64,000 nucleotides of DNA from assembly GCF_029051725.1 (NCBI RefSeq), contig NZ_JAACFU010000017.1:1-64000 (forward strand). Reading direction: 5' to 3'. The notes beneath the pieces are model-generated. The model was not told the origin of the DNA. It saw only the letters and a program-made list of their open reading frames with translations, and made no database searches. Source of the DNA: Bradyrhizobium sp. CSS354 (lineage in GTDB: Bacteria > Pseudomonadota > Alphaproteobacteria > Rhizobiales > Xanthobacteraceae). The translations under genes were made by a program, and so were the position numbers. Numbering within the stretch: position 1 is the stretch's first letter; each line of letters opens with the position of its first letter. Positions 55,574-63,267 of the stretch are shown here, one piece after another.

Positions 55574-56470
55574 TCATCGGGACTGCACCTCGTCTGATCG
55601 CCGGACGAACAGCCCCGTCGCACGAGGGACGAGTGCAGTCGTACCCGCCTTAGGCGCTGCTTTCGACGACTTCATTGTGCGGACGCCAGATGCCGAGTTG
55701 CCCTCAGGGAACAAGCTCTCGGACCGCTCAACAAGGACTGGCGCTTGCTGCCACGTGGCGAAGCGTCTGGCATCCGAACCAGCGCTGTTGCGCTGCTCAA
55801 TGCCGATCAATGGTGCGAGCCTAGCGATGTAGATTCGTGTTTCATCCGGAAGCGGTCGACGGGTGGCCAGGTGCTCCTCGTAGCGTCTTGGTCCCGCATT
55901 GTAGGCTGCGAGAAACCCTTCCCATCCGAAACGATCGAGCATCTGGCGAAGGTACGCTGCCCCAGCCATAATGTTGTCGTGGGGATCAAACGGATCGATA
56001 CCGAGATCGTGACGAACGTTCAGCTCGACCCAGGTCGCGGGCATGATTTGCATCAACCCGATCGCTCCGCGAGGGGATTTGGCGTGCGCATTGCCGCCGC
56101 TTTCGGCCTGCATGACAGCACGGATCCAACGCTCCGGGATCGCGAACCGATGCGAGGCTTCGGTCACGAAGGCGGCGTATGCAACGCGTGGCAGCAGGTT
56201 TGGGAAGCGCGCAGCTTGTGCGCGCGATTCAGCCTCCGCGCTGCCGGCCGATGGCGCTGCGAACGTCATGAGAATTCCCAGAGAGCAAGCAGCGACTCTA
56301 GATAGCATTGTGCTGGCTGCCGCCAACGGCAAAGCTCTTCCCGGCCGGCCCTGGGGCAGCGCGAGACTGCCGCGACGCGTGCCGATTGCCGGCAATTTGG
56401 CCGGGATGGAGGAATGACAGTGCGATCGGCCGACTAGAGAGACCGCAAGCCATTGGAGCAATGCCGCCAT
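55574..56470 (-). CDS. Lytic transglycosylase (SLT domain), conjugation-associated
   Basis: This enzyme would open the peptidoglycan for the transfer channel (VirB1-like role). It has 298 aa. The SLT core is PERWIRAVMQAESGGNAHAK with the catalytic Glu, then GAIGLMQIMPATW, NIMAGAAYLRQML and AAYNAGP. An unusually long N-terminus precedes a hydrophobic segment near residue 55-75 (a signal peptide or anchor). The start at 56470 is chosen because AAGGAGG is placed ideally and it lies 3 bp after traF; an internal ATG at 56308 would give a conventional signal peptide. Confidence 0.9.
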   Translation of the reverse strand: MAALLQWLAVSLVGRSHCHSSIPAKLPAIGTRRGSLALPQGRPGRALPLAAASTMLSRVAACSLGILMTFAAPSAGSAEAESRAQAARFPNLLPRVAYAAFVTEASHRFAIPERWIRAVMQAESGGNAHAKSPRGAIGLMQIMPATWVELNVRHDLGIDPFDPHDNIMAGAAYLRQMLDRFGWEGFLAAYNAGPRRYEEHLATRRPLPDETRIYIARLAPLIGIEQRNSAGSDARRFATWQQAPVLVERSESLFPEGNSASGVRTMKSSKAAPKAGTTALVPRATGLFVRRSDEVQSR

Positions 56471-56473
56471 TTG

Positions 56474-56980
56474 TCAGTCCTCCTTGGTCCACACCGGTAC
56501 CGCTTGCCCTATGACGGCCGATGTCGGGAGCGGTCCGAAATATCGGCCGTCAAAGGACTCCGCCGACTGCCAGTTCATGAGAAAGACCTCGTCCTCAGCG
56601 ACGACCCGGCAACCCTGCCAGGCCGGCAACGGCCTGCCACGGCGGTCGCGCTCGCGTGCCTGGCCCATTTCGATCCCGCCGACGACGATTTTGAGTCCCG
56701 TTCTGCAGACGGTTTGTCCGGGCAACGCCAGCACGCGCTTGAGCATCGGAAGACCGCTCGGCAAATAGCCGTTGAAGTCGAGGAAGCTCGCAAGCGGCTC
56801 TGGTGCCCGAACGGCCACGAGCTCAGTGATGTGCAATCGTGCGGTCCCTTGCAAACGGTAGAGGCCGATCGGCACGCTTTCGGAAGCGTTCCAGATGTAC
56901 GACAGTGAGGTGTCAGTGACCGGCCAAAGCGCGAGCGTTGTGGCCCCACACGTTGCAAGGACGATCCTTAGCCGCCCCAT
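56474..56980 (-). CDS. traF: TraF, S26-family conjugative signal peptidase
   Basis: This 168-aa peptidase with one N-terminal membrane segment probably matures (and cyclises) the TrbC pilin. The catalytic Ser is S35 in NASESVPIGLYR and the Lys is K81 in LKRVLALPGQTV. A later FLMNWQSAESFDGRYFGPL matches the family C-terminal box. The ATG at 56980 shares a base with the DUF2840 stop (TGATG). Confidence 0.93.
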   Translation of the reverse strand: MGRLRIVLATCGATTLALWPVTDTSLSYIWNASESVPIGLYRLQGTARLHITELVAVRAPEPLASFLDFNGYLPSGLPMLKRVLALPGQTVCRTGLKIVVGGIEMGQARERDRRGRPLPAWQGCRVVAEDEVFLMNWQSAESFDGRYFGPLPTSAVIGQAVPVWTKED

Positions 56981-57444
56981 CAGAACACCATCCTGCGCCG
57001 GCGGAGCCACGCCTGGTGGCGCGCACGCGTATAAGGTCGTGGCGTCTCGTTGACGGAAAGCCGGTTGTGGACGTGATGCCAGTACTCGGGGGCTGCATCG
57101 GCAGGATCGATGCCGATTGACTCCACGGCGTCGATCAACTGAAGAACGCGCTCGACCTTTTGCCAGCCTGCTAGCCGCAGCAGGCTTTCGCCACCGGGGC
57201 TAACCCAAGGCACGGTCGAATACCGCTGCCCCGGCGTGATCGCGCGCAGAATGTCGATGCGAGACAGGGTGGTTCCGAAGTCATTGGACGTCCAGCGCAC
57301 GAATGCGAAGATGCTGCCGGGCACAAATGAGAGAATGCGCCGGTGCTGGTCAATGATCCTCTCCGATGCAGGCTTGCCGAACCGGATTCGGTTCTCGATA
57401 CGCTTCTCGAGCCACAAGAGTTCAACAGTTGTGAGGTCGCTCAC
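56980..57444 (-). CDS. DUF2840 protein of the conserved transfer backbone
   Basis: This 154-aa protein (MSDLTTVELLWLEKRIENRI, later FAFVRWTSNDFGTTLSRIDI) matches DUF2840, which in alphaproteobacterial ICEs lies between parA and traF. No catalytic motif is evident and its function is unknown. Here the gene upstream is not parA but an IS110 transposase on the opposite strand. Confidence 0.9.
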   Translation of the reverse strand: MSDLTTVELLWLEKRIENRIRFGKPASERIIDQHRRILSFVPGSIFAFVRWTSNDFGTTLSRIDILRAITPGQRYSTVPWVSPGGESLLRLAGWQKVERVLQLIDAVESIGIDPADAAPEYWHHVHNRLSVNETPRPYTRARHQAWLRRRRMVF

Positions 57445-57761
57445 CTGGCCACTCCATAGTCATGAGAGGAATTTTGGACATGCTGGTGCGCTGTCGCCAG
57501 CGCATCAAAGTCAGAGCCTTGGTTTTGGCCGAATGGTCGCAATGAAGCGTCGATGATCGGCGTTGTCGAAGCGATGCAGCGCTCCTGCCGCTGCCGGATC
57601 GCAGCCGAGTGGCACCAATTCGTTACAAGGAATCCGAGGGATTCCAGGTTAGCCGGGGCAGTGGCCGGTGCCCCCTCGCCGGCCGTGCTGCTGCGAAGAT
57701 GCTTCGCAACGATCCGCGAGCGGCACGCGCGGTGCGTGCCGACGGTCGGCTGTGGAGGCGA
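57445..57761. other. Left flank of the IS110-family insertion
   Basis: About 315 bp holds no supported gene. Part should be the left non-coding end of the IS110 element and part the former DUF2840 upstream region. IS110 elements usually lack inverted repeats, so the exact end is not visible. Confidence 0.4.
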
Positions 57762-58742
57762 ATGATGGAATTCTATGCTGGTCTTGATGTGTCGCTGGAG
57801 GCGACCAACAGTTGCGCGGTGGGTGGCGATGGCAACGTCGGCAGGAAGGCGAAGCTCGAGACCAATCCGGATGCGATCGAGCTGTTCCTGGCGAAATGGG
57901 GCATTCACTTGAAACGTGTCGGTCTTGAGGCCTTCTCCTCCAGCGCCTGGCTGTTCACGGCGCTTGCCGAAAAGGGCCTCCCGATGATCTGCAGAGAGAC
58001 CCGGCACGCCAAGGCGGCGCTGAACGCGACACTGAACAAGACCCGCCGCAACGACGTCGAAGGCGTTGCGCAGATGATGCGGGCCGGCTGGTTCCGCGTG
58101 GTTCTTGTCAAGTCGGAGAGCGCACAGACGTTGCGGGCGCTGCTGGTCGGGCGCAAGACAATGCTCGGCAAGGTGCTGGACTTGGAGAACATGATCCGCG
58201 GCCTGTTGCGTCCGTTCGGCCTCAAAGTCAGCGAGATCTCGGTCGGCCGTTTTGACGCGCGGGTGCGCGATATCTTGGCCGGGAAGAAGGAATCGGAAGC
58301 GATCGTCGCGCCGCTGTTGGAGGCCCGCAGCGCCATGCGGCAGCGTTTGGCAAAACTGCATCGCGTGGCGCCGACGTTTGACGCCACCGTCGATGACCCG
58401 GCGCGATTCAAGAAGTCGACCAATGTCGGCGCCCGTTTCGGGCTGACGCCGCGGCGCTATCAATCCGGCCAGACCGACCGGATCGGCAACATCTCCAAAT
58501 GCGGCGATGAGCTGACGCGCGCGATGCTCTATGAAGCGGCGATCGCGATCCTGACGCGCATTCCGAAGAACTTTAAGCTGCGGCTGTGGGGCCTGCGACT
58601 GGCCAGGAAGAAGGGTCTGAAGCGCGCCGCGACCGCGGTGGCGCGCGCGCTCGCCGTGCTGCTGCACAAGATCTGGATCGATGGCACCACGTTCCGGTTT
58701 GGCGCCGGCGGCAAGCGCGGCCGGGTCGCTGCGGCGATGTAA
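57762..58742 (+). mobile_element. IS110-family transposase, internally deleted
   Basis: This 326-aa transposase has the DEDD-type N-terminal domain: Asp in FYAGLDVSLEAT, Glu in RVGLEAFSSSAW, Asp pair near KTRRNDVEGVAQM. The C-terminal transposase_20 part is VDDPARFKKSTNVGARFGLT and SGQTDRIGNISKCGD. Between LAKLHR and VAPTFDATVDD about 35-40 residues, including the usual VPGVG segment, are missing in frame. It is therefore probably inactive. GGAGG is well placed before the ATG. It occupies the site where parA is normally found next to DUF2840. Confidence 0.88.
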
Positions 58743-59260
58743 GGGCCTCCGCGACCCGGCCGCTTCCACGCGCGCCTTCTCCTTCCGCCACGGCGGAGCG
58801 GCGTCTCCCGAGGGGACGGGGATTTGGGTGAGATCGCAACTTTTCTTGCCGGCGGCTTCATGACGACGTTTGAAGCCATCAAGCACGGCGCTGGTTAGCC
58901 TGACCGCCCTTTCCTCAGATTCCGGCTTGTGGTGGCCATCGTGCCAACCACGGATGTTAGCGAGTTCTCCTCGACGAGCGAGTGGCCGCAAAAGGACGTG
59001 ACGCGCACCAGGCGATGATGTCGACGCCAACGATCGCGAAGATTTGCGCGCGATCGCGTTCGCGCGCGCAGATTGGAGATAACAATCGTATTGCAGCGAA
59101 GCTTTGCGCGTGAGAGTGTGGATGCATGAGGCATCCTCGTTGCACGCGCGGCCGACTTGTTCACAACGTACTGATTCACAACAAGAAGTTAGTGTCAGTA
59201 TGTTAGGAAAGTTACGGGAGCAGAAAGTCTTGGCGCCGCAGAGCCTTAGCTTTGATTCCG
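58743..59260. other. Right flank of IS110 and repA downstream region
   Basis: No parA-like sequence (no Walker-type KGGVGKT in any frame) was found. The region includes CGCG-rich stretches near 59030-59075. Together with the iterons that follow it may form part of a replication origin. Confidence 0.45.
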
Positions 59261-59324
59261 GTCCCCGATAGCACGAGCATCGCGTCCCCGATGGCACGAG
59301 TATTCTGGTCCCTGATAGCACGAG
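59261..59324. repeat. Three 17-bp iterons (candidate oriV)
   Basis: GTCCCCGATAGCACGAG at 59261-59277, GTCCCCGATGGCACGAG at 59284-59300 and GTCCCTGATAGCACGAG at 59308-59324 differ by one base each and start 23-24 bp apart, about two helical turns. They lie 6 bp beyond the repA stop codon, suggesting RepA binding sites. Confidence 0.85.
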
Positions 59325-59329
59325 CGAAT

Positions 59330-60232
59330 TCACAGCTTATCCCCAGCAGGAAGGACGACGCCGCGCTTGCGCAGTCGCCTGCTCGACGGGCCGATGGGGA
59401 CTGGTGCGAAATTCAATCGCTCTGCGCCATTCGGATGATGCGTGATGATGAGCCGATAGCCTGGCAATGTCTGACGATGGACGATCTGACGCAGGTCGTA
59501 GGCAAAGTGTTTGAACGGCGACAGGCTCCCGGACTTCGCATGCAAGTGCACGAGATCGAAGCTCCAACCGCCAGTCTGACGGCCGCCGTGCTTGCGGACG
59601 AGGCGATAGAGCCAGCGCTCCAATCCACCGGTCAGGTCGAAATAGGCCCGGTCAATCGTCAGCACGAGCGCTTCATCGAGAACGCCCGTGTAGAACCAAT
59701 CGGGCAGGATCAGCTCGATTCCACCGGCATGCCCGTGCAGATCGGCTGTCTCTTTCCATTCGTTGATCCAGGAGAAGCGATGCCGCCGCCGTTCGCTCGG
59801 CTGGCGGATCGATGTCATCACAGTGGTCGATTGCAGCCGGTCGAGCGCAGCCTTCAGGCGGTCGTAGTCGCGCACGCTGGTGCCGCGGCCAACGAAGGTC
59901 AGGATCTCGTACGGGGTCGCTGCCATCAGCCGGGACGTTTGCAGACCGGCATCTCGGGCTTGGACAATCTGCGAGGCAGCCCAGATCAGAACGTCCGCGT
60001 CCCAGATCGTCGCCATGCCATGTTCCGGCACGGCTTCGACACGAATGGTGATGGTGCCTGCGCAAAAATCGATCGGAGCAACTCGCCTCGACTTTGCCAG
60101 CGAAAAGAACGGATATGCCATCAGGTCTTGCGCGTCCCGTGGCGTCAGATCGCCCGGGAGGGCGCGAAACAGATCGAGTTGGTCGCGCTCTGATCTCCGT
60201 CTCCTGCTTGCAGTGGAGTTGCTGTCCGGCAT
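59330..60232 (-). CDS. repA: Replication initiator protein A (RPA family)
   Basis: This 300-aa protein of the PF10134 type begins with an Arg-rich stretch, then RALPGDLTPRDAQDLMAYPFF, FCAGTITIRVEAVPEHGMAT, a central VGRGTSVRDYDRLKAALDRL, and LTIDRAYFDLTGGLERWLYR. Such initiators bind iterons at plasmid origins and occur in ICEs, where they could support transient replication of the excised circle. It starts 3 bp after the rdfS stop, so excision and replication functions are co-expressed. Confidence 0.92.
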   Translation of the reverse strand: MPDSNSTASRRRRSERDQLDLFRALPGDLTPRDAQDLMAYPFFSLAKSRRVAPIDFCAGTITIRVEAVPEHGMATIWDADVLIWAASQIVQARDAGLQTSRLMAATPYEILTFVGRGTSVRDYDRLKAALDRLQSTTVMTSIRQPSERRRHRFSWINEWKETADLHGHAGGIELILPDWFYTGVLDEALVLTIDRAYFDLTGGLERWLYRLVRKHGGRQTGGWSFDLVHLHAKSGSLSPFKHFAYDLRQIVHRQTLPGYRLIITHHPNGAERLNFAPVPIGPSSRRLRKRGVVLPAGDKL

Positions 60233-60235
60233 GCG

Positions 60236-60514
60236 TCAGCGCCGCTCCTTGCCTGCATACGGAATCGGTGTGTGCCGTTTCGCGGGCAGGACGGTGCCTG
60301 TGCCGGGATCGCTGGTGGACGTTTTGGCGCCGCGGTCAGCCCACGCCTTCAGGTCCTCGAGCGCATACACAACGCGACCGCCGAGCTTGCGGTAGGTCGG
60401 GCCTGTCCCATAGGTGCGGTGCTTTTCCAGGGTTCGGCCAGAGAGTCCAAGAAAGCGCGCCGCTTCGGTCGTGCGCAAGTATCGCGGCGGCAGGCCGGCG
60501 TTCGGATCGGGCAT
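60236..60514 (-). CDS. rdfS: RdfS/AlpA-type recombination directionality factor (excisionase)
   Basis: This 92-aa MerR/AlpA-like winged helix protein (RYLRTTEAARFLGLSGRTLE, then GPTYRKLGGRVVYALEDLKA) has a basic tail. In M. loti R7A RdfS binds the att region and turns the integrase towards excision, and its gene is activated by FseA. The ATG at 60514 with GGAG 8 bp ahead is preferred over a TTG two codons earlier. It is followed by repA and preceded by a 124-bp gap containing a 38-bp dyad. Confidence 0.9.
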   Translation of the reverse strand: MPDPNAGLPPRYLRTTEAARFLGLSGRTLEKHRTYGTGPTYRKLGGRVVYALEDLKAWADRGAKTSTSDPGTGTVLPAKRHTPIPYAGKERR

Positions 60515-60596
60515 TTGCAAGGCTCCGTCGTGGTCTGGAGCGCGACCGGCTCGGGCCGCGCGTCGACGGTCACGATGGCGCAGTAGGAGTGCTTAG

Positions 60597-60634
60597 GGGG
60601 ATGCCGAAGATCGAGCGATGATTTTCGGCACCCC
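60597..60634. promoter_or_regulatory. Inverted repeat in the fseA-rdfS gap
   Basis: GGGGATGCCGAA and TTCGGCACCCC form an imperfect dyad with about 15 nt between the arms, 5 bp beyond the fseA stop and 83 bp upstream of rdfS. It could be an FseA or repressor operator for rdfS or an fseA 3' hairpin. No T-run follows on the minus strand, so a terminator is less likely. Confidence 0.5.
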
Positions 60635-60638
60635 TGCT

Positions 60639-61401
60639 CTACTCCTTGCGAGATGAGGGACGTAGCAACGCGCGATAGCCGCCGCGCATTAGCGCCAAGC
60701 CAGCCTGCACCAGGCGAATGGTCCGGCTGCGCAATTCGTGGGTTTTCCAGGCGCGTTCAGGGATTCGTTTTCGGCCGAACAGCACCTCGGCGATGACGCG
60801 ATATGAAGCACCATCCATGCGTCCATCGAGCGCTCGCAACACCAAGACGAGTCGTTCGCGCCGCTGCGCCGAAAGCTGATGAAAGGGAGGTCCTGGCGGA
60901 CGGCCGTTGAGTGCGCGCCACAACCGCTGTGAGGCGTGGGCGCGGATCTCAAAGTCCGCATCGAGCGGCAGTTCGGCCGCATATGAGACACCAAACTGCG
61001 GCGCCTCTTTCAGCCAGAGATGATGTTGTGCTCCTTGAATGCGCAAGACGGCATGCCAGCCGTCAGATGCCTGTCTGATGGTGCCCGACGAAAGCTCGGC
61101 AAGTGCTAGACCCGCGCCGACCACTTTTGAGCTGGCCGCGCTCTGAACGACCGGCACCACCGTCGGCAACGCCTCAGGTGCCCAGAAGATTGTCTGTTGG
61201 TAAAAGGACCCCTGCGGGTCATGAGCGAAAGCAGACGCCCCATCTCCTTCGGAATTCGGAAGTCATCTGCGATCGATTTTCACGATAGGAAGCTCGATAG
61301 TTGGGGCTGCGCCGCAGTGACTCCCAGGCGAAATCCGCCATCTCGCCCGACTTGATAGCGTGCTGATACGCCTCTGGTGAGCGCCAGTCGAACTCGGACA
61401 T
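60639..61401 (-). CDS. fseA: FseA excision activator, expressed by +1 ribosomal frameshift (msi172-msi171 type)
   Basis: Two overlapping frames make one protein. The first (61401 to 61219) encodes MSEFDWRSPEAYQHAIKSGE and FAWESLRRSPNYRASYREN, a DUF6499 domain, and ends TTT CGC TCA TGA. The second continues in +1 as AHDPQGSFYQQTIFWAPEAL and a DUF2285 domain to 60639. Moving from UUU to UUC at 61227-61230 joins them into about 253 aa. In R7A the same pair gives FseA by infrequent programmed +1 frameshifting, and only the fusion activates rdfS. Order, domains and slip site agree with that system. A plain mutation is the alternative but less likely. Confidence 0.85.
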
Positions 61402-61478
61402 TGCCGTGATCCCCTGCTGTAAGTCGATTGTGGCGCAACGTCTATGAAGCTTGGGATTGCTGGGGAAGTCACCAATTG

Positions 61479-61494
61479 TGCATCGCGTGATGCA
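61479..61494. promoter_or_regulatory. Candidate tra box upstream of fseA
   Basis: The perfect dyad TGCATC-GCGT-GATGCA lies 78-93 bp ahead of the fseA start, preceded by TTG to give TTGTGCA as in the traI-upstream dyad. This is the expected second TraR-controlled promoter. Confidence 0.6.
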
Positions 61495-61516
61495 TGCAGG
61501 CGATCACGCGTCAGCG

Positions 61517-61531
61517 GAGAACACTGTTCTC
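61517..61531. promoter_or_regulatory. 15-bp perfect palindrome between qseM and fseA
   Basis: GAGAACA-C-TGTTCTC lies 29 bp beyond the qseM stop and upstream of the candidate tra box. There is no T-run, so an operator is more likely than a terminator. The binding protein is unknown. Confidence 0.5.
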
Positions 61532-61559
61532 GAGTGCGAACTCACTATGACAGATTTTG

Positions 61560-61838
61560 CTATTTAGTGGAGCCGCCGCGAAGCAAGTCACGGTAGCCGT
61601 GGTCTGCCATCCATTTTGCGCGGGCCAGATGACTATCAAATGCATTGCGGGCGCGCGCCGCTTCGCGAACCGGGTCGATATGCAATACGATCCGGGTTAC
61701 CTCTTTCCAATCCGCGCCATCGGCTTCGGCGTCAAGAAGTCGCCAATACGTCACCAGATGCTGCTCGTCATAGGTCGTCAGCACCGGCTGATCCGGCGCG
61801 ACATCCGCGACATCGGGATCTAACGGTGGCTTTGTCAT
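61560..61838 (-). CDS. qseM: QseM-type antiactivator (DUF2285)
   Basis: This 92-aa DUF2285 protein (VLTTYDEQHLVTYWRLLDAE, then ARNAFDSHLARAKWMADHGY) shares its C-terminal region with the second half of FseA (both end near GYR-LL). In R7A QseM binds and blocks both TraR and FseA. It sits between fseA and a divergent XRE gene, exactly the R7A order. No good Shine-Dalgarno sequence precedes the ATG, which may keep translation low or mean a leaderless message. Confidence 0.9.
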   Translation of the reverse strand: MTKPPLDPDVADVAPDQPVLTTYDEQHLVTYWRLLDAEADGADWKEVTRIVLHIDPVREAARARNAFDSHLARAKWMADHGYRDLLRGGSTK

Positions 61839-61873
61839 ATAGGCTTATGCGCGCACTTCGCTGATCTGCATTG

Positions 61874-61902
61874 TAGCCAAACTTAGCGGAATAGTTTGGT
61901 TA
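61874..61902. promoter_or_regulatory. Operator candidate 1 in the qseM-qseC intergenic region
   Basis: TAGCCAAACT and AGTTTGGTTA form a 10-bp-arm inverted repeat with one mismatch and a 9-nt spacer, 36 bp upstream of qseM. It is a likely QseC binding site controlling qseM. Confidence 0.65.
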
Positions 61903-61936
61903 TAGCCAGTGGTTTGATGGTCTGCCTAATGGCTGT
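61902..61936. promoter_or_regulatory. Operator candidate 2 near the qseC start
   Basis: ATAGCCA and TGGCTGT arms, a weaker relative of the first dyad sharing the AGCCA half-site, end 9 bp before the qseC start. Two unequal sites would allow a two-state switch. Confidence 0.5.
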
Positions 61937-61944
61937 TTGGGCGC

Positions 61945-62226
61945 ATGAAAGCTCGTGCGCTCGTGGCCTGGAATGTGCGCCGGATCCGCGTGGATCGCGG
62001 CATTCCGCAAGAGCAACTGGCGTACGATGCTGGGATTGACCGCTCATATATGAGCGGCCTTGAGCGGCAATCTGAGAATCCGACAATTGATCTTCTCGAC
62101 AGACTCGCCGAGACGCTGGGCGTTCATTTATCTGAATTCTTTATTCAGCCACCCAAGGGGGCGGCGACACCCCGGACATTACCTAAAGGCCGTCGGTCAG
62201 CGCGTCTACGTTCCCAAAAACAATAG
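61945..62226 (+). CDS. qseC: QseC-type XRE-family regulator
   Basis: This 93-aa Cro/C1-type helix-turn-helix protein (NVRRIRVDRGIPQEQLAYDA, then YMSGLERQSENPTIDLLDRL) has a basic tail. It is divergent from qseM across 106 bp holding two related dyads. In R7A QseC represses or activates qseM depending on operator occupancy and so decides which cells transfer. The ATG lacks a clear ribosome site. Confidence 0.88.
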   Translation: MKARALVAWNVRRIRVDRGIPQEQLAYDAGIDRSYMSGLERQSENPTIDLLDRLAETLGVHLSEFFIQPPKGAATPRTLPKGRRSARLRSQKQ

Positions 62227-62350
62227 CTTGAGTGAGTTCAACCCATGTGGACAAGCGCCATGGAAGGGCGGGTCTTAAACAAGTGAAAATCAACTCGACC
62301 AAGCCGATGCAGCTGCAACTTTGGTCAATCGGCGTTGCTCCAAGAGTGAA

Positions 62351-62375
62351 CCCCGCCCGAGGCTGTCGGGCGGGG
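62351..62375 (-). terminator. Hairpin terminator of the DUF736 gene
   Basis: Perfect 10-bp stem CCCCGCCCGA/TCGGGCGGGG with a 5-nt loop, 13 bp after the DUF736 stop codon. The T-tract on the minus strand is weak (TTCACTCTT). Confidence 0.6.
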
Positions 62376-62387
62376 CGATGACGACCC

Positions 62388-62708
62388 TCACTCTCCGTTC
62401 TTGCGGGGCCGCGACCAGAGCAACGTGTAGCCTTCGCCGCCTTCGTCATCGAACAGGTTCGCGTAGATCGGTGAGTTGAAGGAGGGATCGTCGAGCTTGA
62501 GCGAGAGATAGTCGCGGCCCTCCTCGGAGCGCTTCGACCAGGCTGCCCCGATCTCCGCGCGGCCCACGTAGATGCGGTGGCTGGGCGCGTTGTCGCTGGA
62601 GCGGTTGGTTTCGGCGACGATGCGGACCCCCTTGGTCTGAAGGCTCAGGGTGACGATCTCGCCGTGAAACTCGTTACCGACCTTCTTGAACGAACCGATA
62701 TTAGCCAT
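62388..62708 (-). CDS. DUF736 protein of the ICE backbone
   Basis: This 106-aa protein (MANIGSFKKVGNEFHGEIVT, SHRIYVGRAEIGAAWSKRSE, GRDYLSLKLDDPSFNSPIYA) belongs to DUF736, almost always found on alphaproteobacterial conjugative elements. Its function is unknown. AGGAG precedes the ATG well. It converges on qseC with a hairpin between. Confidence 0.93.
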   Translation of the reverse strand: MANIGSFKKVGNEFHGEIVTLSLQTKGVRIVAETNRSSDNAPSHRIYVGRAEIGAAWSKRSEEGRDYLSLKLDDPSFNSPIYANLFDDEGGEGYTLLWSRPRKNGE

Positions 62709-63267
62709 GTTACTTCTCCTATTTGTGTTTCGAGCCCGCGACCACCGCGGCCTCGATGGCGATCTGGAAGCCGAAGACGATCGGCGACGCACCCGCTCGC
62801 GGGCCGGAGCGCAGCGGAGGACGCCGTTGTGGCGACTTTCTTGTCTCGCGAGGAATGGGCGAAGCCCAGGGGAAGAAAGTCGCATCAACGGCGTTGCGGC
62901 TCAGACGATCGAGGCGCAGCCGGTCTTCGGCTAGATCAAGCCATCAAAGAGGCCACGTGGTCCGCGTGCTGAACCGCAAGCTTAAGGAGACGATTGGCAA
63001 ATCTCGGTTGTGCTGAACAAGAGGTTGGTACCGTTCGGCGCAGAAAGAGAAACAATCTGCTGCAAAGGGCGGTATCGTCCCGGAAGGAATGACGGAGCGC
63101 GGCGTGCCGCTCCACCGCAGTCATGTGGGCCAGACAGAGATTGGTAGGACTTGTTTAAAGCCCTCTGAGGAGAAGTGCGGTTACCTCTCCTCAAGCTCGA
63201 CTACCTCCTTCAACGTGCCGCCCTGTGCGACCTTGCTCGACCGGTGATGGCGACGACGCGTCATTGC
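62709..63267. other. Intergenic region, no supported gene
   Basis: About 560 bp lies between DUF736 and the broken membrane-protein gene. Frames are short and Arg-rich. A gap at this place is common next to DUF736 genes; no hairpin or repeat array was recognised. Confidence 0.4.

Noticed and set aside
57441..59333. 630-codon minus-strand frame across the IS110 element
   Set aside because: It is the antisense of the transposase gene and its GC-rich flanks; the translation is Arg/His-rich with no domain, while the plus strand encodes a clear IS110 transposase.
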